A DNA stretch of 64,000 bases, taken from Zhengitettix transpicula (taxonomy: Eukaryota; Arthropoda; Insecta; Orthoptera; Tetrigidae). The notes beneath the pieces are model-generated. The model ran no database searches and was not told the DNA's origin. It saw only the letters and a program-made list of their open reading frames with translations. Positions 56,706 to 64,000 of this stretch are shown piece after piece (position 1 is the stretch's first letter; each line of letters opens with the position of its first letter). A program made the position numbers and the translations under genes. The stretch spans positions 184,661,432 through 184,725,431 of the forward strand of contig CM073591.1 in NCBI GenBank assembly GCA_037074705.1, in the 5' to 3' direction.

Positions 56706-57047
56706 CATTGCTAATCTCTGCAATAATGTAGCGAGTAAAATGGAGAATCTGGTTACTATTTTGTTGTTGTTAAGACTTGAAGTTAGAAAAAAGGAACACG
56801 TTTCCAACACTGCATCAGAAATTTATTTGAACCAATTTAGTTTCCGTGAATAGCGTTTGATTGCGTCATACCTTTTTCAGGGTGGAGCTACAGGTTTAAC
56901 TCTTGAGTTTATAAACCATAGCCACTGAGCTGGATATGGCTTGGATGGCAATTTAAGGTAAGAGAGAAACGTTGGTAAACTATTGAACGGAAAGAAAATT
57001 CAACTCAAGTGTAAAAGTTTTAATTTAACGTCTGTTTCGAATTAATA
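56706..57047. other. Spacer
   Basis: Nothing recognised. Confidence 0.35.
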
Positions 57048-57240
57048 CTACAATTGATGTCCTTGTACACACATTTTTTTTATTATTATGACGACGTTTC
57101 GATACCTTTTTGTATCTTCTTCAGGTATTTTCGCACAGCGGAGGTATTTACAAATTATTAGGTTTATAGTATGATTGTAGAAAGTAAACAAAGACCAGCT
57201 AAAGTACACAAAAAGAAACAACAAACAACTTACCAAATTA

Positions 57241-57605
57241 ATATAATAAAGTTGCACAACTAAACGATTAACAAGATATTAAAGTCACACAGTTTTTGAA
57301 ACGGGGATCCGAGGCACACAATTCACTTAACGCTTACAAGATTGAAGAAAGACTGAATGACAAGCTGCAGTTTTGATGGTTTCACCTGATAACTAATATA
57401 ATTAATATAATAAAGTTGCACAACTAAACAATTAAAATATAATGAATATAATAAAGTTGCACAATTAAACGATTAGCAAGTTATTAAATTCACACCGTTT
57501 TTGAAACGGGGATCCGAGGCACACAATTCACTTAACGCTTACAAGATTGAAGAAAGACTGAAAGACAAGCTACAGTTTTGAGGTATTCACCTGACAACTG
57601 GAGGT
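57241..57605. repeat. Tandem duplication, about 165-bp unit
   Basis: Two copies start ATATAATAAAGTTGCACAA and include TTTTTGAAACGGGGATCCGA and GATTGAAGAAAGACTGAA. They are over 90 percent alike by eye. A third partial unit lies between them (57409-57444). Confidence 0.85.
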
Positions 57606-57769
57606 TAAGTAAAACCTTAGGCGTTTTCCCCGTGTTCGTCTACCCTCGGTACCGTTAATAAATAACTTATGAGTAAATAAATGGAAACACAAATTTACAG
57701 AAAAACAATTTACAGGTACAATTTATATAAACAAAATAGAATAAACAATTTATAAAAATAAGGAGTTTT

Positions 57770-58110
57770 AATCATTGCTTATCTTAATTGTATCGTTGTG
57801 CGAATTGAGTGTGCCTTTGGTGCTTTTTATCTGTATCATTTCGGATAGGTTCCCTTTGTATAAACTTGGTTCAATATCTAACACCTCAATATTATCTAAT
57901 TTAAAATCGTGATTTTTCTCCATGGTTCGTTACTACATTGTGGTTGGCCGTTTTGTTATTATTCTTATGCTATTTTAGTCTTGTTCCTAGGGCTAGTTTG
58001 GTCTGGCCTATATAGGATTGTCCACAATTAAGTTCGCTACAGATAGGTTAATATACTACGTTGCGTTGAGAATATTTGTCTTTACCTTTCTATAATCATT
58101 TGTATATACC
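57770..58110 (-). pseudogene. GIY-YIG endonuclease of a Penelope-like element
   Basis: Minus-strand reading gives VVY(stop)PICSELNCGQSYIGQT followed by KLALGTRLK, i.e. the VYxLxC(x)nCGxxYIGQT block with the catalytic Tyr and the Arg of TRLK. It continues NNNKTANHNVVTNH and, after a frameshift, EKNHDFKLDNIEVLDIEPSL then SEMIQIKSTKGTLNSHNDT. That order matches Penelope-like endonucleases, in which this domain nicks DNA at the insertion site. At least three stops or shifts are present. Confidence 0.8.
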
Positions 58111-58160
58111 TCCTCTGCTGGAAAATACAATAAGGTATCGAAAAGTCGTCACAATATAAA

Positions 58161-58505
58161 AAAAATAGTTTCTGTATAAGGTCATCAATTTTATGTGAAA
58201 CTAAAGTGCATATAGATTCAAATTGAAGATTGAAAAATAGTACTAATTAGCGTTCTCGTATCAAATTAGAAACAGTTGTAAGACGAATTACCGGTTTCTT
58301 TCAATTTATGTAATTGAAGCTGAAATTAGAAAACATTTGGCTTCATTACCAATACAATTTCATTAAGATTATTATTCTTCATCTGCATTGGCATTTAATA
58401 TTAAATAAGCTTACATCTGTTTCGTCTACTTATTTAGAGACATTCGCATTGTAACATTTATCTATTTGTCTTGTTGTTAATACCATTATTTCAAGTATAT
58501 TCAAG
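58161..58505. other. AT-rich spacer
   Basis: Nothing recognised. Confidence 0.4.
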
Positions 58506-58620
58506 GATGGAAAAATGTCGACGAGACCGGAAATCGAACCTGGGACTCGAACCGGGCTGATTTTCTAACCAATCGAGCCAATCCGGTCGACTCGCAATCC
58601 GGTGCGACACTTATCCATCC
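58506..58620 (-). repeat. tRNA-derived SINE copy 1
   Basis: The minus strand carries an A box (TTGGCTCGATTGGTTA) and, about 25 bases on, a B box (AGGTTCGATTTCC). It is bounded by short inverted repeats GGATGGAAAAATGTCG and CGACACTTATCCATCC. The anticodon-loop and acceptor pairing are poor, so it is not a working tRNA. Confidence 0.65.
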
Positions 58621-58732
58621 CTCTGATCTCATGCGGTTCACCTACAGCATTCCAAGCATCTTCATGGCCTTATTCCCAGGATAAGACGAAAGGTGGATTT
58701 CTAATATAAATTCAGTATAGGTTTTTGTTTAA

Positions 58733-58957
58733 TTCAAAGTTATTGAAACAAAGCATCTACAAACTCAAGCCAAGGCAAATGTTAAGATTAATCAAAGTAT
58801 GAGGATGGAAAAATGTCGACAAGACTCGGAATCGAACCCGGAACCTTCCTCTTACCGAGTGGATTCTTTAACCAATTGAGCCAATCCGTTCGACTTCTTA
58901 ATCTTGCAATTTACCTTTGGTTTGAGTTTGTAGAATCTTTCTTTCAATAACTTTGAA
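58733..58957. repeat. Foldback with a tRNA-like SINE in its loop
   Basis: Arms 58733-58791 and 58898-58957 pair over about 59 bp. Both contain the TTCAAAGTTATTGAAA...CTACAAACTCAA...TTAAGATTAA pattern. The loop holds the SINE described at 58800-58897. Confidence 0.75.
58800..58897 (-). repeat. tRNA-derived SINE copy 2
   Basis: On the minus strand: A box TTGGCTCAATTGGTTA and B box GGGTTCGATTCC, the closest match to canonical tRNA promoter boxes in this window. It shares GGATGGAAAAATGTCGAC with copy 1. It is not an intact tRNA: the acceptor stem does not close. Confidence 0.7.
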
Positions 58958-59044
58958 AATTATTTAATTATTCTTAATAATAATAATAATAATATATCAC
59001 TGTAGTACACCAATTTTAAAAGCTTATATTTTTAATGTATTAAT

Positions 59045-59150
59045 GATAGAACACTCGGCTAGCTGCCTCTTAAATCTTATCGAGGCATGGAGAAGAGAAT
59101 GCTGCATCCCCATATCAAACCCATCTTCCACCATCGGAAAACGTGGGACA
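59045..59150 (+). mobile_element. SINE-X copy 13, left part
   Basis: Fragment with CTAGCTGCCTCTTAAAT and CGAGGCATGGAGAAGAGAAT, cut by an LTR at GGACA (59146-59150). It continues at 59579. Confidence 0.8.
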
Positions 59151-59578
59151 GTGGTAGACATCCTCCACCGAGCTTCACTCAATCGTCGGCCTGCCGACGA
59201 AATTCTCTGCAAGCATCAGCGATCCAGCTACAAGCATCGCTGACTTCTCATCCACAAGATGTAGCGGAGAGGAAGAAGAAGAGGTTGGGTCGCAGAGAGC
59301 AACGCGTCGCCACGGAAGCCAAAGGATAAAACACTGCAGTATGCTCAGAATCTTTATTTACTTCTATTGTTTTACGAAATAAGATTCTTGTCTTATTGAG
59401 TAAAGCAGTTTAGTTCAGTTCGTTCCTAGCATTCGACCACTGCACATGATATTTTGGAAAGATAAATAAAATATTATTAAAAAACAGTATCGTCATTAAT
59501 CGTATCACGCATATTTAATTTTCTTCCCGTGTGGTGTCTCAACACACGGAGTCTTCCACCAAGTTAAAATCCGCCACA
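59151..59578. mobile_element. LTR-E, solo LTR-like insertion in SINE-X copy 13
   Basis: The 428-bp insertion is flanked by GGACA at 59146-59150 and 59579-59583 and starts GTGGTAGACATCC, ending CCGCCACA. It interrupts SINE-X at exactly the point where the SINE continues in the right half. AATAAAATATT at about 59465 may be a poly-A signal. A 75-bp internal segment (59378-59455) reappears in 61440-61518. Short frames inside are not convincing. Strand is not decided. Confidence 0.72.
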
Positions 59579-59740
59579 GGACAAGTACCGAATGTCCAAC
59601 TACGAGATGCAGGTTTTATAGGACTTGCTCTAAATGTGAATGCTGGGTAGGATCCTTTACCCATAGCCCGTGTTACCTCTTCACTATCTTTCTCTGCCCT
59701 TCCGCACCCCCCTTTCAAATCTCTTTCTTTGTACTACAGA
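59579..59740 (+). mobile_element. SINE-X copy 13, right part
   Basis: Continues GACAAGTACCGAATG, GGTAGGATCC and the CCCCCCTTTCAAATC block, ending near 59740 without an A-tail. Confidence 0.75.
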
Positions 59741-60120
59741 TGGATATTATGGTTATTATTTTGCTGTTTTATGGTTAGATGTAATCTGAGAAGCGGGAAC
59801 ACTTTTTTACCACCGCATCAAAAATCGATTAGAAATAATTTCGTTTCTGTGAACATCATTTGTTTGCGAAATTAATTTTTAATCTTAATAAAGTTTTATA
59901 CATACAAAAACTTATTTTCTACTGAAATTTTTCCAAACTACTACAAAAACAAATAATTAATATTTTGAAAATGCAATAAAATACAAATATTGAATTTAGA
60001 TTTAATCAACGCCCAGCGTTCTGTATTAATGATAAATCTGAGTCGTATTACAAGTCCAATAAAAAATTAAAAAATTACTTTTAAACTATGTAGAATTGGC
60101 AACATTAAAGCACTGCAATA
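59741..60120. other. AT-rich spacer
   Basis: Nothing recognised. Confidence 0.4.
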
Positions 60121-60475
60121 GTTCGCAAGAAAACATGGAGCACGAGATTTACTGTAACGCGTGCATTTTGGTTTAGTTTTGCTTTGTCTCGGATGTGTTG
60201 TTTGCTGTGGTTTGGAGAATTCGAAATCGTGCACGTGCGTGGGGGTGGAGGAGATAAATATTTCCATCCAAGTAATTTTCGTGTCCTGTCTCGATTGTTG
60301 GCCTCAACATGACAGTATGTTGGCCATTGTTGACTACGGAACTGCAGCTGCGTGCTATAACTCTTGTAACAATGGAAGAATCAGTGAAACTGACATTTCA
60401 ACGAAGTTTTATAATAATGAAAAAAGTGAAAGAATTGGAGGCTATAATAAGATAAGCTTCTGAAACTGTGGTAGT
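60121..60475 (+). other. GC-richer segment with a 100-codon plus frame
   Basis: The frame 60161-60463 begins MHFGLVLLCLGCVVCCGLEN, which looks like a secretion signal: a short hydrophobic stretch after a Met, ending in small residues. It then has several Cys residues (CLDC, CYNSCNNG) spread over the mature part. That would fit a small secreted Cys-rich protein. There is no recognised family, no upstream promoter motif, and an opposing minus frame overlaps it, so I rate it possible only. Confidence 0.25.
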
Positions 60476-60479
60476 TGTT

Positions 60480-60860
60480 CTGCGCTCACCGCAGCTGGTG
60501 GATGTGATTAAGAGATGCTCCGTATTGCGTTACGTGTATACGTTTTAAGTGTCACCGATCTACAAATCTCATGAAATCCTCTGTAAACTTTTCGAATTTG
60601 TTGCCTGTGATATAGTCCGAGGCAGAATCGTCGTGAGAAATGGGCCACAATTTGTTAGTGAAGAGTTCATCGAAGCCACACAATTTAGTATTACGGCTTG
60701 ATAGCAATCAATCCTGGAGGCCAACGCCTTAGCCAGTGGTCAACCCCTGAGTCGACGCCTTGCAGTGGTCCTGACTAAAGTCAGTACTGCACTTAACCCG
60801 TTCTGCCGGCTGTGAGATACGGAGACGTCGGTACGAGAGCTACAGCAAGCAACACAACAC
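60480..60860 (+). repeat. Repeat I copy 2 in GC-richer DNA
   Basis: The part 60700-60860 matches 53935-54084. It ends GATACGGAGACGTCGGTACG. No coding content seen. Confidence 0.55.
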
Positions 60861-61297
60861 AGAATAGCAGTACGTATTTGGTACGGGCAGCAGATCTCTT
60901 CTACGTAAAAACCACAGGTGCCTGAGATCAGAGTTTTTCATGCTTAACTGTAATAAACTTATATAAAATTCTTTAATGGTCAATATTAATTTTTGATTTA
61001 ACGTAAAAAACCAGCCCACAAAAATAATTCTTTACATTACCATACAACTCTGTCTTTGCTGGGCAGTTATCCTTTCTTCTGCCGGAAGTTCCGAGATAAC
61101 TGATCTCTACCTGAACTCTCAGCCACGCTATTTAAGCGCCTGCTGACTGTGATGCTTTATATATTTTTGGTGAGTTGGAAAAGTTTGTTGTAATTACTAC
61201 GGAGAGATATTGGTGGACCAGTAAGAAAGATTATTAATCATTTTGGAGTACGAGCAGAACCTTCCTGAACCTAAGAAGCAGTGGTGCGAAAGGTTTG
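60861..61297. other. Spacer
   Basis: Nothing recognised; GC-richer patch around 61060-61160. Confidence 0.35.
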
Positions 61298-61840
61298 AGT
61301 TTTTTAGATGTATAGGGTAATCCACATAGTGGCAACTCTCCTCTTATAGCATAGAAAAGGGATTTGAAAGGAGGTATGCGGAAGGGTAGAGGAAGATACC
61401 CAAGGGCTAACTAGGGCCCCCGGACTATTGTTATTAACATATAAGATTCTTGTCTTATTGAGTAAAGCAATTTAGTTCAGTTCGTTCCGCGCATCGCATT
61501 CGACCATTGCAAATGATATTTCCTACCCTGCAATTCGCTAAAAAGTGATGCAGGGAAAACCCTAGAAAAACCTGAATCAGGTAGGTCGGGCATTTGGTAC
61601 TTGTCCCACGACCTTCCGATGACTGGAGAGGTGTTTGCTGTTGGGTAGCAGCTTTCCCCTCGCTGTGCCTTGACCGGTTTAGGAGGCAGCTGGCCGACTA
61701 TTCCAACAGGAATAGCGGACAACTCTTACCGGGTGCCCAAGGTCTGTGACCCCCGAACATACACCTCTCAAAACAGGCCGATGTGCCTTGGCTTTTGGGA
61801 ACCTTAGTTCAAAAACAGAGAGAGGAAAAGGCATCTTTTA
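61298..61840 (-). mobile_element. SINE-X copy 14, minus strand, with an LTR-E piece inside
   Basis: The left edge is a T-run, and the sequence reads through to GAGAGGAAAAGGCATC. At 61427-61518 the normal GGTTTAAGGAT of the SINE is replaced by a segment with AAGATTCTTGTCTTATTGAG, which matches part of LTR-E at 59378-59455. The A-U form of the covarying stem is present (about 61695-61718). Confidence 0.82.
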
Positions 61841-62242
61841 TTTTTATTTTCAGGAGTCATTCTAAGATGTTGTGTAGTAAATAATTTGGGCTCAGGATGT
61901 GGCGAAATTTCCTTTTTCCTTTATTTTAAAAACTGTTGTGAAGACGGAATTTCTTGGAACCTCTTGCTTTTTTACAATTTTTTTTCATTTTATTCTATTC
62001 CAACACCTCTATTCAATACTTTACAGGTATTTTTTCTCCCTGTTTTATAACGTTCACGTTTATGATTCTTCTGCTCCAGATGTAGCACTTTACTGGGTAC
62101 TTGCGCAATTCTTGATTCAATTTGCTTGCCTGTAGGGCTCTTTACTTAGAGAATCACTGACATTATATCGTTCGTGCTGTATTCTTCGACAGAAGACTTC
62201 CAGAATACTTCAACTGATAAACATTTCGTCACTTTCTTTCTC

Positions 62243-62243
<1 letters not shown>
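61841..62243. other. Spacer
   Basis: A 78-codon plus frame (61899-62135) is Phe/Leu-rich and T-driven; not a gene by any sign I see. Confidence 0.4.

Positions 62244-62244
<1 letters not shown>

Positions 62245-62296
<52 letters not shown>
62245..62296. repeat. (TA)n microsatellite
   Basis: About 50 bases of pure TA adjoining LTR-A copy 8. Confidence 0.95.
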
Positions 62297-62301
<5 letters not shown>

Positions 62302-63339
62302 TAATTAACAAGAAGATTTAATTAAATTAGCCCACGCTGAAGACGCTAATTATGTAATGATTTAATAGGTCTTTAATTAATAGGAATAATTAACAAAATT
62401 ATTATGTATGTAAAAATTTATTGTTGATAAATACGCATTAAAAGCCCTGCTTTGCACGCCGATTTCCATCAATTTAACAAACAAATATTTCAATTTTATT
62501 TTAATAATTCGTGGCGTTCTATGAAAATACAGCTTTATAGTTTTACAATCAACGACGTCGACTTTCTCTTTATTTCAGGATCATCACTGGGTTTGATAGG
62601 AAGAACAAATAAAATGAACTAAAACATTAACAATCCAAACTTATTGAAGTTAACGGAATACAATATTAAATACAAAAATAAAATAAAACTAATGAAAAGA
62701 AAAACGCGAAAGAAATCTGACTATACCCTTCAATTATCGTTTACAGCCATTAATAATTGTTTTGTACTCACGACAGTGCTACTGGTACCAGTTCGGACTC
62801 TTGTATCTTGAAGTCAACACCCACTAAACAGGCCATTATTCACTGATTCTACACTTCAGATTTTGAATACACGCGGTCGTTACTCTCGATCTCTTCTATC
62901 CCGGAACCTGGTTTAGCCGCCCCTCAGTCAGCCCTCGGACGTAGATCTCCTCAAAGTCTCTCTATGCGAAAATTAGTTCAGTTTGTCAAGCAAAACTTCT
63001 GCTTCCAAATTGCGATTTTATGAGTCTCTCAGTCACAACTGTTTACTTGCGTTTTATGTAAACTATTATATCTCGCCGTTGGACTTCCTGGATAGCCCTA
63101 TTCATGCTTTTAGATTAGCAAAATTTACTGTGTTGTATCTCTCGCAGACTCTTTTATGTATCCTTTCTCGACCCAAGCTCAACTCAGACTCGACGCATAC
63201 TGAGTTCTCTCAGCGCGCGGTCTCTAGTCTCCATTGTTAACAAAGAAAAATCCGCTGCGATTGTCGTCTTTAAGCACCCGGTCCGCCAACAATTAAATTA
63301 TATTAAAAAGAATTAATAGCCTGTTTAATTGGTATTACA
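62297..63339 (-). mobile_element. LTR-A copy 8, minus strand, in a TA run
   Basis: The minus strand begins TGTAATACCAATTAAACAGG (63339) and ends AATTATTCTA (62297) with ATAT on both sides. It contains CTGGTACCAG (62782-62791), GTGAGT (62766-62771), a CCCAGTGATGATCCTGAAAT box (about 62575-62597) and the primer-site-like AGCGTCTTCAGCGTGGG (62331-62348). It is closest to copy 5. Confidence 0.85.
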
Positions 63340-63349
63340 ATATATATAT

Positions 63350-63689
63350 TGTAGCCGCTCCGCTACCCTTCTTGCATTTATTCGTTGATTATTCATGTTT
63401 GGGCGCCAGGTAATTTTTGGTAGAAAATCACCAAAACAACTTTTTAATCTTTCATAAATTTATTTAATCGAACATGTGTCACAAGTTAACTTCAGGGCGT
63501 GGTTTATAAAACTTTGACTTCAGTTCTAGCACGTCCGTCCTTTCTCGAGTCCAGCTTGGAACTGACCATTACGATTCTCCCCTTGGCCGGCCTAAAATAA
63601 CATCGCATTTCCGGCACCTGCATAAACACAACCACTGCAGTCACCCCCGCCAAGGGCGCTCGACCATACATCGCAACAATCATGTTACA
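63350..63689 (-). mobile_element. LTR-B copy 2, ten bases from LTR-A copy 8
   Basis: Runs TGTAGCCGCTCCGC ... ATCATGTTACA with ATAT on both sides, very similar to 31607-31944 (340 vs 338 bp). It has the same CCTGGCGCCCAAACAT motif on the minus strand (63410 leftward). Confidence 0.88.
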
Positions 63690-64000
63690 ATATATATATA
63701 GGCTCTGGTTTCGTTGATGTTTTAGTCACTTTTCTTTGTTAATATCAATTCCATAGTACGTGTTAATCCAAGCGCGTCCAACATGTCTTGTAGGGATTCC
63801 TCTTCGCCAACAATACCAGATATCTGCATGTTTTATTGAACTAATCAAACCTCCTATTCCAAAATGTGAGAAAAGATATAAAATGGCAAACTTTAGTTGT
63901 CGTTGTAAGGATATCGTGACCCAGATTAAATAATACCTTATAGGTTGGTGTAGTCTCTATCAACGATCGCTGGCGTCGGAATTGAAACTAAAATCTAGAT
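63690..64000. other. Right edge, unassigned
   Basis: About 310 bases with no recognised gene or repeat. Confidence 0.4.

Larger units (their letters stand above)
57050..58160 (-). mobile_element. Penelope-like element remnant
   Basis: The minus strand carries a GIY-YIG endonuclease (58110-57770), then a repeat region with two copies of a roughly 165-bp unit (57241-57408 and 57445-57605) separated by a partial unit, then the tail CCTGAAGAAGATACAAAAAG and GTATCGAAACGTCGTC (57130-57075). That tail is typical of the sequence after the endonuclease in these elements. A second diverged GGTATCGAAAAGTCGTC lies at about 58134. No RT was found upstream. Confidence 0.75.

Noticed and set aside
58806..58895. 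A functional tRNA gene on the minus strand
   Set aside because: A and B boxes are good but the acceptor and anticodon stems do not pair, and a second diverged copy with the same flanks lies nearby, as for a SINE.

Overview
This window looks like intergenic or intronic DNA from a large, repeat-rich insect genome. A polyneopteran such as a cockroach or stick insect is plausible, but the species cannot be fixed from sequence alone. The DNA is AT-rich, with long (TA)n runs and no complete protein-coding gene. I found no host exon I would defend and no intact tRNA or rRNA gene. The recognisable coding sequence is all decayed transposable-element protein: RTE-type, Jockey-type, CR1-like and RNase H-bearing non-LTR elements, a Ty1/copia element, a Penelope-like GIY-YIG endonuclease and a deleted mariner.

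Layout. 1-2.7 kb: an RTE-like element on the minus strand, running off the left edge. 3.4-4.4 kb: first copy of a roughly 0.8-1 kb LTR family ('LTR-A'). 7.4-8.5 kb: GC-richer, non-repetitive DNA. 8.5-11.8 kb: copies of a long poly-A-tailed retroposon ('SINE-X'), three stacked side by side, plus a LINE 3' fragment with a clear target-site duplication. 13.5-15.0 kb: a second RTE-like element. 15.9-16.75 kb: mariner remnant. 18-21.8 kb: TA runs, an LTR-A copy with a foldback inserted in it, two minisatellite arrays in opposite orientation, and a GC-richer block at 20.6-21.1 kb. 23-29.7 kb: promoter-like DNA, foldbacks, LTR-A and Jockey remnants. 30-36 kb: Penelope-like palindrome, short LTR family ('LTR-B'), LTR-A and two abutting SINE-X copies. 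36.7-40.8 kb: three non-LTR fragments. 41.2-45.1 kb: SINE-X, an unidentified decayed coding stretch, and an LTR-A containing a SINE-X with its own target duplication. 45.9-47.8 kb: GC-richer block, minisatellite, LTR-A. 48.4-52 kb: SINE-X cut by a copia LTR, a rearranged copia element and a third RTE copy with another repeat inside it. 53-56.7 kb: SINE-X, paired repeats, a GC-rich homeodomain-site-like block, LTR-A. 57-64 kb: Penelope-like element, tRNA-derived SINEs, a SINE-X split by another LTR, LTR-A and LTR-B side by side in a TA run.

Most interesting signals. (1) SINE-X, about 14 copies, carries several conserved stems, one with a compensatory base-pair change between copies, so it probably derives from a structured RNA. 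(2) LTR-A copies share a leader module: a CTGGTACCAG palindrome, a consensus 5' splice site 7-15 bases downstream, then a CAGTAAAGACCCTGAGA box and a poly-A signal. (3) LTR-A and the unrelated LTR-B both carry a TGGCGCC-type primer-site-like motif inside the terminal part of what otherwise look like solo LTRs flanked by ATAT duplications. (4) A tRNA-like SINE lies in the loop of a 59-bp inverted repeat. (5) Four separated GC-richer blocks suggest conserved regulatory DNA near a developmental gene outside the window.

Family names such as SINE-X, LTR-A and LTR-B are local labels of mine. All homology statements come from reading motifs by eye, not from a database search.
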